Source: Sceloporus undulatus (taxonomy: Eukaryota > Chordata > Lepidosauria > Squamata > Phrynosomatidae). Taken from it: DNA of 64,000 bases. The stretch covers positions 120,312,362 through 120,376,361 of the forward strand of contig NC_056526.1 of the NCBI RefSeq assembly GCF_019175285.1. Reading direction: 5' to 3'. The notes beneath the pieces are model-generated. The model saw only the letters and a program-made list of their open reading frames with translations. It did no database searches and was not told where the DNA came from. The position numbers and the translations under genes are program-made. Position 1 is the first letter of the stretch. Every line of letters begins with the position of its first letter. This document shows, one piece after another, positions 47,697-60,376 of this stretch.

Positions 47697-48119
47697 TAGG
47701 CCTCATTGCCACTTACAGATAAATCGGTGTGCGATTCGAATTGATAGATCGATTCAACATCGGATTGTGGTTTACACTATACTTGCCCTGATCACATTTC
47801 CTGTCATTTTCTGGCACCAAAATAACCCACTCGTGGTTCCCATTCACCAATAAATCGACTAAAAATGAATCGGTTCACCAGCCAAAGGGGAAATTTGAAT
47901 CGATTCTGATCGCTTGTGGTTCACACTTGCGCGGAATTGATTTATTGAAAAAGAAGCTGAAAAAATCAGCATCAAAAAGACGTGAGTTAAATGAGTCTGG
48001 AGCATGGCTCCCCTCTCAGAATTGCTTCAGCGATTCGGATTAAGTGGGAAACAGGGTCGTTTGAACTGGTTCAAACTGATTCACAATCCAATTTAAAAGG
48101 TAGTGGGAATGAGGCCTTA
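47697..48119. mobile_element. Non-autonomous DNA element
   Basis: The left end TAGGCCTCATTGCCACTTA and the right end TAGTGGGAATGAGGCCTTAG are inverted. The interior repeats ATCGATT/AATCGATT-like motifs and contains CpG. No protein is recognised. Confidence 0.6.
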
Positions 48120-49984
48120 GTGAGCTGAACACCACTCTACAAGTGATTTACAATCTGTAAACCAATTGACCCCAACAAGCTGGGTATTCATTTACTGATC
48201 TACAAAAGGATGGAAAGCTGTAGACCTCTGGGATCAAACTCACAATGTTGTGGTAGCAGTACTGGCATTTAATTACTGTGTCACAGGACTCCACTGCAAG
48301 GGAGTATAGGAGAACGTAGAGGACAGTCTACTGAAAGGAAGCCAAGTGGAAGCCACAAAGAAGAAGAAACAGAGGAGGGAATGAGAAGAGCTTAAATGCT
48401 GAGTCTTGTTCACAAAGGAGGTGGGAAGAAGGCAGAGACATGAAAAAGTTGAAAGGGTAGGAAGGCTTCCCTCTCATCCTTTCCTCCTCCATTCTCCACA
48501 TGTCCCATCTCTCTCTCTCTTTCTCTCTCTCTCACACACACACAATAAAGAGGTCAGAGAGACAAATAGACAAAAGTGCCCCGAGCCACACACTTTGGAG
48601 GAGACAGAGTGAGCAGCTCTTACTGAGGAGACTGCATCTTCTTGTCTTTCTCTTCAGACTGGTGGAAGAGCAAAAAGGCCACCCAGCCTATCTAATATGC
48701 ACAGCACTCCTTCACTGTCATGACTTTTAGGGATTATTATTTTATTAGGACATAGAGAAAATCCCCAAATGAGAGGGGAGGAGGGAAGCTGAATTTTGTC
48801 TTAAAGGACATTTGCTGCTCCTAGAGGCTTCTGTCAAAAGTATACCCTCTCTGTCTCTGTCTCTCTCTGTCTCTCTCTCTGTAAAAAAAAGCAGTAGAGA
48901 TCATTCAAGGATACCGCGGAGTACATGTGAGTAGAGGTGTATTCAGCCTGCATCTTTCCTATCTCTGTACTAGGCTATGTTTCTAATGCAGACCCTCTGA
49001 TTCTAGAAAGGAGGTCTGCAAATGGTACTATTGTAGTTTCAGGTGCCACTCCACAACACATAAGAATGGGACAACTTGCAGTGAGGAAAGGACTGAATCA
49101 TTGAAGATAACATGGTATAACAAAATATAACATATATATAGTCTAGAACAGTGTTTGCCAAAGTGCAGATAAGTAGCAGTTTCTATCCTGGAATCCTAAT
49201 GAAAGAATGATATGCAAGCAGCTGGCAGAAAAATCCTCACCAGAAAAATGCCGCTTTGTTGTACAATGGATTTTTAAGCCTGTATTGAGGAAGACGCCCC
49301 TGAGTTCTTATAGACAATTGTTACACAAGACTCTATCAAAGCCTTTCTGTCTGTCTTTAGTGTCTGTTTTAAACTGATCTTTCCTGACACTAAAAAAATG
49401 TAACTTTTATTCTAGATCCTGACTGTGTGCCATACTTTTTCCTGTGAGTTAGGACAAAATGATAGCAAGATTAGGGTTTGTGACTAATATACAAGTCATA
49501 TTAAGTTTGGAACCTAGGTCTGGCTAAAGGCCACTCTACCCTTTGGAATAATACACATATGGGACAGATAAAGGCCCCAGCTTGGACACCAGTCACTGTA
49601 ACAGCTATGAAAAAGTATGCCTTGTTAAACTGAAAACACAGTGCTATTGACCCAGGTTTATCATGGATGATTCAGTTATATCATTTGGGACCAAATTTAA
49701 TTTCCAGAATAATATCTGAGATCAAAGGAAGGTGAAAGTGACTGTGCATACAATAGCAGAGTACCCATGAATGCCTGTTTAATAATGGTACAATTAAGAC
49801 ACTCAGTAATGTAATTACCTGTTTCTAGAATCAGTGGGCTTAAAGATTTCTCAGGATACACCTTGCATAGTACAAATGGTTCTTGCACAATCCAACAAAT
49901 GTTCTCCATTTGCCACTATATGTCCTATTGGTACATTGTGCCTGGGATGAAACAGGAGTTAAGACTACCTTGAGGGGATAATTC

Positions 49985-50200
49985 AAAGAGAGTAGTTGTT
50001 TGAGTGCTGGACTCGGATTCTGAAGACCTGGGTTAGAATCATCACTCAGCCATAGAAACTGCAAGTCATATTCTCTCAGCCTCAAAAGAAGGCAAAGGCA
50101 ACTGCCCCAAATGAATCTTACCAAGAAAATCCTGCAATAGGATCACCTTAGGGTTGCCATAAGTCTGAAATGACTTGAAGGCATATATGAACTATTACAT
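49985..50200 (+). mobile_element. MIR-like tRNA SINE
   Basis: A head with GTAGTTGTTTGAGTGCTGGA (A-box region) and CCTGGGTTAGAATCATCACT (B-box region), then CTCAGCCTCAAAAGAAGGCA, TTAGGGTTGCCATAAGTCTG and ATGACTTGAAGGCATATATG. Near full length. It is a retroposed copy, not a tRNA gene. Confidence 0.8.
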
Positions 50201-52388
50201 CAAGCATAATGTGCAAGAATTGGGATGCAACTGTCAGTCTCAACAACAGAACATATAGAAATGCTCTACTGGTTTAAGAGATCATTTTCTTTCATATCAT
50301 GCAGCATAAGAAACTAAAAATGACCTGTGAGGTCAGTGAAGTGTTGGAAAGATGTTATATATTTTTGTCTGCATGGTGTTGACCCATCCCCTTCCTTGAA
50401 TCACTCGAAGAACACAAAGACACCAAACATATTGGTGGTTTGGCCATTCTTGACCTGAGACATCTGCCACATAGCTACAGCCTATGTCTGTCAAAATAGT
50501 TATAATTCTTCTAAAGATAGCAGCTTATTATCAGAGTTCAGAAGTAATGGATCATGGAGACCCTGACCCAACTGGGATCATTAGTAAAGACACCAACTGG
50601 TTTGTTTCTGTCACTGATGTTTTATTTCTAGTCAGACATTATCTTTGAGCACATCTAGGAAGTAACAACATAAGAAGGACATTCTAACAAGTTTGCCAGT
50701 ACTTTCTTTGCTTACAAAAGTATGGGCATGGAAGTGTTCCGAGAGAATGATCCTACTACTTGAAATCATGAAACCTTAGACACTATTACAATTGTTTTGG
50801 GATTTCCTTTTCCTAGAAAAGAAATATCTGTCACACCACAGAGTGCACAATAATGCCCAGATGATATATGAACTAGACTAGTTGTACTAGATTGATTCTC
50901 CATTATCCAGATGATCAGGCCATTATGTCAAACATGGCAACCTACTGTTATAGATTTGTTGGGCTTCGTTTTCTCTCACAACGAGTCGTGATCTTGGGGA
51001 ACAGGTCATAAGCAAAAACCAGTGCTCCCAGTATTGAACAACCCCAGTAATATGGTCATGTCTTAGGCAGACATTCTGTCAGAATTTAGGCTCACAATTG
51101 TAGTACATGTTACTGCAAGCATTAAGGAAATTTTAACTTTCTTACCCTTTCTGTTTGGGCTTTTAACACCAGTCTATTCAGAACAATAGTCCAGCAAGTT
51201 TGTCACTACTGTCATTCAGGTAAACGTTGTACCTTCAATATTTCTTTTGTATTATCTAGCTGGTAATCTAGGAAATTCTTTGGTTAGGCTTTCCATTCAG
51301 GAGTCAGTGCCATCCCCAGGACAAAACTGAAGCTTGGATATAGACATAGAGAATATGTTTTGATTATCTTGCAAAAAAAGAAAGAAAGAAGGCAAGAAAA
51401 AGCTAGAGCCTATAAACCTGAATCATTAATTCTCAGGCATTTGTTTTCATTCATTTATTCCATAATAAAGTGTCAGAGAAAGAGTAGGCCAAGAAAAACC
51501 TGGATGGCACTATGAAAAGGGGTTTTGATGTCTTCTTCTCTACACAAATGGGCATTCACAATAAGCTCCCAATGTAACATTCTCTGTATACCACAAAGGA
51601 GACATATGTATAGGGAATATAAACAAGCTAAAAAGGACATAGGAAGAGGTTGGCTAAGATTATGATGGAAGAATTTGTTAAAGCACCCTTCTCCCTCAAA
51701 TCACTTCTGCAGAAGTCTATCCTGTTTAGTGTCTGGTAAATCTGTCCTCCAGATTTCTTCCAGAGAAGCAGTGAAGACTGCTGAGGCAGGAGAAGAATGG
51801 GTAGAATGAGCTGTCATACTGGAGGGCTTAGAGAAGCTAAGTGACTCACAGGCAGTGTAGATGCACACCTTAAACTGCTTGGCTAAAGTAGTAGCACTAA
51901 CTATCCTAACCATCAAGGTGAGTAGGAAAGAAACAAATAAGGCCTCTGAGTGCCTGAATGTCCTAAAAGCCCTTCTGACATTGAGTTTGTTCCATGATTT
52001 TTCAGCTGGAAAAGTGGGTTAAATACAGAAAGATGAATTGTTATTGGTCTATAACATCTTGAGAATGTTTATCTTGGGGAGAAAACTTGGATCCCACAAC
52101 AAGGTAACAAAGTCCAAGTCAAATCTGCATCTTAAGACATTGACTGAAAAAGCCCTCATGTTTGAAACTCTCCTAGCAGATACAAGGGCTACTAAAAAAA
52201 TTGTTGCCCATTTAACAAGGAATATCCTGAGAGGACGCATCTTGCAGAATTAAATATGATTCAAGAAAAAATAAAGGTCAGTCTCCAAAGTGTGCTGGCC
52301 TCAATCCCATTTCTACACCTGTTCATCAGAAATTCAAAAACTCCTTTAACTCCAATTTTCCTGTGATCTACAGCTTTCCTATAACATT

Positions 52389-52690
52389 GGACTTTATCAC
52401 ACAACTTTAAAAAGCAGCTTACCGCTGCCGGATTTAATTCTAACTCAGGCTGCATCCAGATACTACCGCATGTGGTTTTGCCACCATCATCGCCAGTCAG
52501 GTGCATCTCAGGAAGCTCTCAGATTTGAAAAGAGACCAGCTGAGCTTGCATTCTAGCCAGAAGTTACCCGGGATGCAACTGGCTCGCAGTGTTGGTGGCA
52601 AAAACGTGTGCAATAGTATCCAGATGCAGCCCAAATTAGAATTCAATTCGGCAGTAGTAAGTCACTTTTTTAAGCTGTATGATAAAGTCC
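52389..52690. mobile_element. Foldback DNA element, arms ~120 bp
   Basis: The left GGACTTTATCACACAACTTT and right AAGCTGTATGATAAAGTCC are inverted. Further in, CTGCATCCAGATACTACCGC pairs with AATAGTATCCAGATGCAG. The two halves are near-symmetric about 52540. The ends resemble those of the foldback at 42078 (GGACCTTATCACAT). Confidence 0.75.
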
Positions 52691-53051
52691 GTTCACTACT
52701 TGATATCCTGGTAAAATTGTAAATTATGATGACAGAGAAATGACAAAAAGAGAGCTAATATCCTCGATAAGTCTTGGAACCTATCATATCATAAGTTCCC
52801 TGGTGGGGATCCCATTAAGGGACTGCAGGGATACAGGCTTATTGGTAACACCCACCTCTGGGGTGGACCTGGTTCTCCCTTAAAGAACAGAGAACAACAC
52901 AGCAGTTGCACTTGAGTAGCTTCTCAGCTGCCATCTCCTTTGCTGAACCCTGCTTTGGATCTGGAGTTCTGTTCACTTTGAATGCTTGGGAAATTTGTTT
53001 ACCTGCATGCTGGATTTGTGCCTCATGCCAGCCCAACCTATACAGCCATGT

Positions 53052-53698
53052 CCAAGTAGACCACAAGTTGAACATGAGTCAACAGTGTGATGGGGCAGCT
53101 AACAAGGCCAATGCGATTTTAGGCTGCATCAATAGAAGTATAGTGTCTAGATCCAGGGAAGTAATAGTGCCACTCTATTCTGCTTTGGTCAGGCCCCACC
53201 TGGAATACTGTGTCCAGTTCTGGGCACCACAATTCAAAAAGGACATTGAGAAACTGGAGCGTGTCCAAGGGACTAAAATGGTGAAAGGTCTGGAAACCAT
53301 GCCCTATGAGGAACTACTTAGGGAGCTGGAGATGTTTAGCCTGGAGAAGAGAAGGTTAAGAGGTGATATGATAGCCCTGTTTAAATATTTGAAGGGATGT
53401 CATATTGAGGAGGGAGCGAGCTTGTTTTCTGCTGCTCCAGAGACTAGGACCCGGAGCAATGGATGCAAGCTGCAGGAAAAGAGATTCCACCTCAACATTA
53501 GGAGGAACTTCCTGACAGTAAGGGCTGTTTGACAGTGGAACACACTCACTCAAAGTGTAGTGGAGTCTCCTTCCTTGGAGGTCTTCAAACAGAGGCTGGA
53601 TGGCCATCCGTCAGGGATGCTTTGATTTGGATTTCTTGCATGGCAGGGGGTTGGACTGGATGGCCCGTGCAGTCTCTTCCAACTCTATGATTCTATGT
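53052..53698 (+). mobile_element. CR1 LINE, 3' end of the RT ORF
   Basis: An open frame to 53532 encodes [96 protein letters not shown] and KCHIEEGASLFSAAP-like blocks, the CR1 C-terminal region. The element ends CTATGATTCTATG, the CR1 3' octamer. It is 5'-truncated, as usual for CR1, and comparatively little decayed. Confidence 0.9.
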
Positions 53699-54818
53699 CC
53701 ATTATAATCAATGTCTTGAGCCTCACAGAATTTCTGGTTGGGATGAGCAATGGGGCATGACAATTAATAATTTCCTACAACTGCTCAAAAACTGATTTAA
53801 TGGACAGATGGATGACATGGCAATTGCAGAGGCCATTTTATGTCACTTCCAAATGGCAACTCTAGGGATAATGCAGCTGCCTTTGATTTCATTTTGACAA
53901 TTTGGCAACTGCTGAAGCCTCTCAGAAGATGTCTTGGAGGACCTGGAGGTTGCCTTTCCCCCCAAACTACACCAAGGGGGGGGGGGAATAGGTAAGGAAG
54001 CAAGAGAAGGCAAAAGGTTGTGAAGAGGGGAAAGAAGCAGACAGAAAAGCTTTTAAATACAGATGAGAAAGAATAAAGATATTAAAGTTAAGGTGAAGCA
54101 TTATATAAAAGGTAAGAGAGCAAAATAAATAGAAGTAGGAGGATGGGAAAAGGTGAAATGTAGGCTATGGCAAGAAAAAGAAATGGAGGAGTAGTCAAGG
54201 TCTAGATATTAAACAAACCTTGTTTTCAGTCATGTGGCCTGTGCCTAACTTGGACAGTGCCAGAAACTAACCCATAGGTTGACCTCTCCTTTGTCATGTA
54301 CCAATAATCAGGTTGACTTTGTGGTTATGGGGAAGCAAGTGTTTTGAACCTTTAAAAGGACTATTTTCAATAGATATGCCAATCGCCCTTGAAAATATAC
54401 TGAGTGTTTACTGCAAGAAACAGAAATCAAATTTATCTGTCAGCATATTTTTCTTTTGATGAGCTAATACTTCTGCACTACTCCTAGTTCTAAATGTGTC
54501 TGAAATGTAATCTATTACATGAGAAATTGGTTGATTCTTCCTGTATACATTTTTTCTCAGTGTATGTGAAAGATAACACAACACTTCTAAAGGGAAAAAA
54601 ATCAGAAATTATTACAAAAATATTGACTATCATTACCCAGAAGCAGCAGAAGCACAAGAGGATGTTCAAATCCCTTTATGCTGTTCCATTGCTTGTGCCC
54701 TGCAGCCCATAGAATTTCTCATTCAGCAGATATCTTCAGTTTAACATCTTCATGGTTCAGGTGCTCCTGGACTTTGCCTCTTTTTTTCCAGTCAGCACAA
54801 TATTTGTATTCTGAAGAG

Positions 54819-55001
54819 TCAGTGGAGCAGAAACGTGTGGATGTAGATCTGTCTTTCAATCCATTCAATAAAGTGAGACACATTGCTATAAACTCCAGGT
54901 CCCAAAACTTTGGAAAAGCAGACGGAGCCCCAGGAAGTTAAGCCAAACAATGTCCAACGTCCAGCAGACTGTTCACACACAAGAGGTCCTCCGCTATCAC
55001 C
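54819..55001 (-). CDS. CORIN: CORIN terminal exon (catalytic Ser)
   Basis: After the acceptor TCATTGCAG the exon begins [20 protein letters not shown] and continues [40 protein letters not shown], then a stop codon. GDSGG holds the nucleophilic serine; SWGS and the Gly at the pocket rim are intact. The C-terminal helix ([14 protein letters not shown]) is characteristic of corin. The exon matches the usual last coding exon of the family at 60 residues. The 3' UTR must run to lower coordinates; no clear polyadenylation hexamer was found in the next kilobase on this strand. Confidence 0.96.
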   Translation of the reverse strand, partial: GDSGGPLVCEQSAGRWTLFGLTSWGSVCFSKVLGPGVYSNVSHFIEWIERQIYIHTFLLH

Positions 55002-58000
55002 CTGCAATGACACAGACATTATTCTACAGCCATACATTTGTCCTGAAAAGTAAAAGATTGGTGAAATGATTGTAGAACAGTAACTGCAGTGCATGCTGTA
55101 TGGATCCCCTCCCAATTAGCCAAAAATACTCCCTGCTGCTCAAAACTCCCAAACAGCAAGAACCAGCTTCCTGACCAAAAAAAAAAAAAAAAAAATCCAG
55201 AAGATGACTAGGAGTGACCCAATGTTCCTTCCACCGGTGTAAAATGGTGGCCACAACAGTGCACTGTGGCCCACCAAAGGAGGTAAAAATGGCCTTATAG
55301 AGCCTTCCAGGTTTCCAGTATATGTAATGATGGTTGTTAAATGGATCTATTAACTACAAGAAGTGAGATAACTGTCACCGATGAGGCTCTGTTCATTCTT
55401 AGTCACCCAGAAATTGATGAATCTGGACTTTCATGGTTAGCAGCTGTTATTTATGAAATTTTCCTAGCTGCCAACTCCATGATAGATGCAACCCTTTCTT
55501 GTTGAGTGGCTTACGTGTAGCTGTTTTTGGCTAAAATAAATAAATTGGTAGTCTTCTTTCTAATGACTCTTGATAAGCCAATTACAAACTAGTTCTCTGG
55601 CATCTACATTAGCACTCTACATTCCTTTCTGGAACAGTTTGATGCTTCAATGGGGGGTATGGGCAACTGTCAGGTATGTGGGGGCTACATTGCCACCCCA
55701 GAGACCTCAGAGGACAAACCCCACACCCCATACACCTCACAGACATTTTTTGCCCCCAAATGCCTTCCAGAAGGGTGTAAGAGTGATTTCACCATGTTTT
55801 GGTGGGTGGGGGCCATTTTAAGCCCACAGCAGCCCTTTCTTTACAATATGAAACAAACTGGGTTTTTTAAAAATAATAATTATAATAATTGAACCTGGGG
55901 TCATAAAAATGGCTCTAAGGGCTATAAACAGCCCTCTGGCTGCACTTTGCGGGGAGGCTTTAATATGTAAAACATGACTGAATAGTTAGACTCTACCAGT
56001 ATAATACTCTCCAACATTTCACAGATCAGAACCGGAGAAATGTGTCACCAAGCGTGTGAACAAGATGACAAAAGTTATGGGTGAGGAAGAACAGACAAGC
56101 TAGGGAAGGCTTCTGCAACTTGCTTTTACCTGAGCCTACTGAGAAGGACAAGATTTTGCCCCTCCTCTCTTCTCCCCCTGCTGAGTTGAATGCAAATTTT
56201 GCACTTTGAACTCAGTTTGCAACTACTGATGTAAGCTGAAGACAAGAGTGAAAGTGGGAGGAGAAAAGAGAAACTGGAATATTTTAAAAGCAGCTGAAAA
56301 AAGTGGGATGGCAGGGGATTAACTGAGGCTGTCGCTGTCACATAAGGACAGTTGTAGGGTATGTTGCATGCTTACTATATTCTTTTGAAACTTATGAAGT
56401 CAGCCTGAAGTGGCCAAATGGATGGATAGATTTATTTATTTATTTGGTTCATATGCAGCATTTTTGTACAAGAGTTCTCAAGGTAGCTTGTCTTAAAAGT
56501 ACAAAGAGCTCTAAATGTTTAAAAATGGATTGGCGGCCCTTGTAGAGAAAGCACAGTTCAAGTAACTTCCTTTCCAAACCAGCCAGCATAATCAAACAGA
56601 ACAGTATATGGCTCATTGCTACTTTGGTGTCCAAGAGAGATCATCTGTCTATTAGAGCTGTGAGTGCTTAAGGGGTTAGGAACTTTTGGCCACTCCATAT
56701 GTTTTGGAATGTAACTCTCATAATTCATTACCATTGTTGTGTGTCGACTAGGGCTTCTTGGGCATGAAGTATTAAAGTCTAGAATCTGAAAAGCCCATCT
56801 CTAACTTAATGACACCAACTATTTGGGGAAAAGCCAAGCAGCCCATTTGAAGATACAGTTTTGTAGCCAAAGGGATAATGGTAGATGTCTAATTTCTTTC
56901 AAAATACTTGCCACATAAATGAATGCTGATACCTATTCACAACTCATAGTTTTTGTTTTAATAACAATAACAATAATAAATTTATACCCCACATGTCCCA
57001 GAACCCTTCCCACCCACCATAACCCACCATAACCAATAAATCATAATTATAAATAGTAACAATAAAACAACACCGTTAAAATTATTAAAATAGATAAGAC
57101 AAGGCCTGCCCTGGTCTAGTAATCAATTCCATCCTTCTTGGGGCTGATCTGATTTTAACAGTCTTCAGAATTATATGCACCACCAAATGGTAAAGACTGA
57201 GGTACTAATGGCTTCAACTAACAGGTTGGACACAAGGGAAAGCTGTTGGATACAAGGTGGGTGAATAATTATGATCCCACCCACCCCTTCCTCTGAACCC
57301 TGTCTTGAGTATGAAGCCAGTTAGGTGATAAGTAGGAAGAAAAGCCAGAATCCTCCCACCTTTTCTGGGCAGTTTTCTCTGGGCTGGATCCAAATGCAGG
57401 AAAGCTTTGGCAACATACCATGAAAGAAATAGTCATACAATGTCAGCCAAGATTCATCAACAGGATTATAGGAGTTTATTTCTTCACTTCCCCAGCAAAG
57501 GGCTTCATAAGTGATGGGTGGTAGTAGGGTATGACCCAAAATTTTTTACAGCAAATTTCAAGGAAAGCTCTTGTACCACTGTTTAATTTTCCTGACATGA
57601 TTCAAACAAAAAGTACAAAGGCAAGCTACTCTGAACAGTAGGAGAGGGCAAATTTCAAATCTAAAAAAATTTAACAACTTTGTGAGTATGGTCTCCTCCT
57701 GAAAGATATCACTATGGAATAGATGCTAAATTTTTACTGAACCATCATTTGAGTATTTATTAGTTCATTTGCATCTGATTTTCCTCTAGAAAGATTACAG
57801 TAGACATATACAGACCAATGGTGAATCTTTCAATTTGATGAAAGATTCTTAGGGTCCATTCACACTACACAATTATGGTGCTATGATTCCAGTTTAACAG
57901 CCATGTTTCCAACCTATGGAATCCTGGGATTGGCAGTTTCGAAAGTGGCATTTAGAATTTTTAGCAAGAGAGCTCTAGTGCCTTGCCAAACTATGAACAC

Positions 58001-58458
58001 CAGGATGCCATAAGATGCAGAAAACTCAGAGGTTTTTAAACTCAAGTTAAGGGGTGGAAAGGCTAAATTGGGTGTAGACATTGTGAAGACGGTCTGCGCC
58101 CGATATAGGGTTTTGGCCTTGCATCATGTATACAGGACACAGTGAGCCTGAAGGAGAATCCAAAGTAAATAACCCATATAGACAAGCCCACGGCCATGGC
58201 AGTTAAAGTGAAATCATAGCACCATAATTATGTACTGTGAAAGAGGCCTTAAACAAGCAGGAATTTGAACCTCTATCTTAAATCCAACAAAATAAGCACA
58301 CAATAGTTTCCTATCCATCAGGGGATCTAGCTGCTTCTAAGCTGCATGGGGCTACTAAAGGCAAAACAGTAATAAGATATGACTAAGATTTTATAACTCC
58401 TGTGCATATGCATGTATGTTTTAAATGTGTACATAGTTCATTTTAAGACCTGGCTTAC
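55002..58458. other. CORIN intron
   Basis: A 3.5-kb intron before the terminal exon. It contains an A18-19 tract near 55178 and a family B element at 57850-58255. The rest shows nothing recognised. Confidence 0.6.
57850..58255. mobile_element. Family B element with an internal insertion
   Basis: The left half TTAGGGTCCATTCACACTAC, ATGGAATCCTGGGATTGGCA; the right half GGCCATGGCAGTTAAAGTGA and ATCATAGCACCATAATTATG. Between about 58022 and 58188 lies unrelated sequence with TACAGGACACAGTGAGCC. Confidence 0.6.
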
Positions 58459-58592
58459 CATGCAAGAATCCACAGTGCCAGATTCATAGCCAGCACATAA
58501 CATCCTGGCAGTGATGGTCTTCATGTCGAAGTATGACTGACACTGTTCTAAAGAAATAATACGAACTTCTCCTTCCTGAAGTTTGAAAGGCA
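58459..58592 (-). CDS. CORIN: CORIN exon (S1-pocket Asp)
   Basis: A 134-nt exon. It starts with TG, completing the Met codon left by the previous exon, and encodes PFKLQEGEVRIISLEQCQSY, FDMKTITARMLCAGYESGTV and DSCM, ending at a GTAAGC donor. The Asp of VDSCMGDSGG sits six residues before the catalytic Ser, the position that gives trypsin-like Arg/Lys specificity. Confidence 0.95.
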
Positions 58593-59697
58593 CTAAACAA
58601 GGAGAAAGACACCTTTTCTGTCAAATTGTACATCTGCATAAGACTGGACATCATAGCCATTCTCTTATGAAAAGTGAAAAGAAATATATTAAGGTGTTTG
58701 CTTGGTCAAAATCCTAATGTACTGATTATATACACTGGACATTTTCAGCTGACACAAAAAGCAAAGGGACTAAGGGAACTGGAGCTCTGCTCTATCATTC
58801 TTTTTTACAGCAGAGGGAACAAGGCAACGGGGAGGGGGGGCACCAATTGTTTGTTCAGCAGCTTTCTAAAATTTACCAAGAAATTATACCTCTCATAGGA
58901 ATTTGTTTTGTTTTATTTTTTTAAAAAAATCTTTGAGCAATTGCACAAGTACAGTGGGATTTTGTTATCCACTAGGGTTTGGTTCCAGGACCCCTCATGG
59001 ATAACAAAATCCATGGATGCTCAAGTACCATTAAATATAATGGCATAGCAAAATGATGTCCCTTATATCAAATGGCAAAATCAAGGTTTGCTTTTTGGAA
59101 TATTTTCAAGTCGTGGATGCTTGAATCTGTGAATAAAAAATCCGTGGATAAGGATGGCTGACTGTACTTGGTGGGAGAGAATAATGTGCACAGAGAATTT
59201 GCTTTCCTCTTCCCAAAAGCGAAATTGCAATTTTGTTTACAAAACAGAGTTAGCCTTAAGTATTGGGAATTACTGTGGTTAAACCATAAGGAAAACCCAG
59301 CTATGTCTATGGGTTCTTTCCAAAGCACATTTCCTTTCTTTGGATTCCAAATCATATTCAATTCTTAATATGAACTGATGTGTAAAGTGTTAATATACTG
59401 AGAATTTGGGCTAGAATATTCTGTTTTGATGATATTTCATTATATACATCAAGGTTGTTTCACTGGGGCCATGAGCAGACGTGTCCAGTCTGCTCAGTCA
59501 AGCCCGATCGTGACCCTGGGTTTTGGCCTGCAATGCAAACAGGATGATGTGAGGATGGGGAGAACATGGGAGTTTTGACCCATGCAGACAGCCTCTAGGT
59601 TTAAATTACTCATGGATTTCAATGAAAGCCAGAAAACTGATCCAAAGTGACAAAAAATAACTACATTTGTATAAGAACTTTAAAAGATTCATCTTAC
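58593..59697. other. CORIN intron
   Basis: A 1.1-kb intron with one pogo-type element (58952-59164) and an unclassified fragment at about 59466-59590. Nothing else was recognised. Confidence 0.6.
58952..59164 (-). mobile_element. Pogo/Tigger-like MITE (family T), antisense
   Basis: TA on both sides (58950-58951 and 59165-59166). It starts CAGTGGGATTTTGTTATCCA and ends GATAAGGATGGCTGACTG, the reverse complement of the copy at 18761 throughout. Confidence 0.85.
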
Positions 59698-59969
59698 TTT
59701 TGTTGCCCATGTGTCCCCAACCGGTGATGTAGCAATAGGTATCAGGCTGAACTCGCTGCCCCCTCCTGGGTAAGCAAACTGGCCTTACGTAGCTTGTCTC
59801 ATTGATTTCCTCATTGAGTTCCACAATGCTTATATCAAAGTCCACTACAGCACGATTATATCGAGGGTGCAAGATAACATTCTTCACCATACGGGTCTGC
59901 ATGAAGACTGAAGGATGATCCAGATTGTTGATGCCAAACACGACTTTCCAGACTGTAGGGCTTTCTCTT
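59698..59969 (-). CDS. CORIN: CORIN exon (catalytic Asp)
   Basis: A 272-nt exon encoding RESPTVWKVVFGINNLDHPS, then VFMQTRMVKNVILHPRYNRA, VVDFDISIVELNEEINETSY, VRPVCLPRRG and QRVQPDTYCYITGWGHMGNK. The aspartate of FDISIVEL is the catalytic Asp of the chymotrypsin-fold triad. Cys of VRPVCLP is the residue that in this family bonds the protease domain to the stem. The donor is A|GTAAG at 59698/59697, phase 1. The acceptor is less certain: AG at 59971-59970 gives the frame expected for the preceding Gly codon; the two nearby downstream AGs would shorten the exon by a few bases. Confidence 0.92.
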
Positions 59970-60326
59970 CTTGATTTCAGGAAAGAAATAAAATACCTGA
60001 AGTTAATTCTGATTCTAGTTGTTTACAAGTAGCAACCTCTGCTTCTTCACTATAAAAGTATAAAACAGATGAATAAAAAGAGGGAAACTAAGTTTTGCCA
60101 AATACAAAAATGAACAATCCTTTTGATAGTTAAATGAATGAAGAGAGCACTACTTCCATGGAAAATGGTTAACACGTTTGACAGTGATCCTATCAAATTA
60201 TATGTTCTGGATGTCATAATGAGTTGTATCTAGACTAAAGGTGCTTCCAAACAGGGCTTTTATGCTGTAATCACTCTGTTTCCTTTACAAAATGAGGTAT
60301 CCAGGGCCTTTTCACACTATACATTC

Positions 60327-60327
60327 A

Positions 60328-60374
<47 letters not shown>
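60327..60374 (+). repeat. (ATT)n microsatellite
   Basis: About fifteen ATT units, the tail of the L2 family 2 copy. Confidence 0.95.

Positions 60375-60376
<2 letters not shown>

Larger units (their letters stand above)
34975..54818. other. ATP10D-CORIN intergenic region
   Basis: About 20 kb between the two stop codons, including both 3' UTRs. It contains an L2 copy (36558-38030), SINEs, a pogo-type element, foldback elements and a CR1 3' end. Long parts (38040-39140, 40640-41850, 44200-47690, 48120-49980, 50220-52380, 53700-54818) show no gene and only simple repeats such as (CT)n/(CA)n near 43739-43770, 48505-48545 and 48840-48880. Confidence 0.6.
54819..59969 (-). other. CORIN: CORIN gene, 3' end: three exons of the serine protease domain
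   Basis: Three - strand exons join in phase to encode the last 195 residues of corin, a type II transmembrane serine protease that processes pro-atrial natriuretic peptide at the cell surface (known function). Recognition is by long near-identical blocks: FGINNLDHPSVFMQTR, YCYITGWGHMGNK, MPFKLQEGEVRIISLEQCQS, GPLVCEQ and [20 protein letters not shown]. The exon with the activation site and catalytic His, and the LDL-receptor, frizzled and scavenger domains, lie past the right edge. The gene converges on ATP10D. Confidence 0.95.

Noticed and set aside
39145-50200. tRNA genes suggested by A- and B-box-like motifs
   Set aside because: The motifs belong to SINE heads at 39145, 41853 and 49985; there is no cloverleaf acceptor stem.
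52906-53532. 208-codon open frame as a host gene
   Set aside because: The sequence from 53052 on is the CR1 RT C-terminus and ends in the CR1 3' octamer; the N-terminal part is chance read-through.
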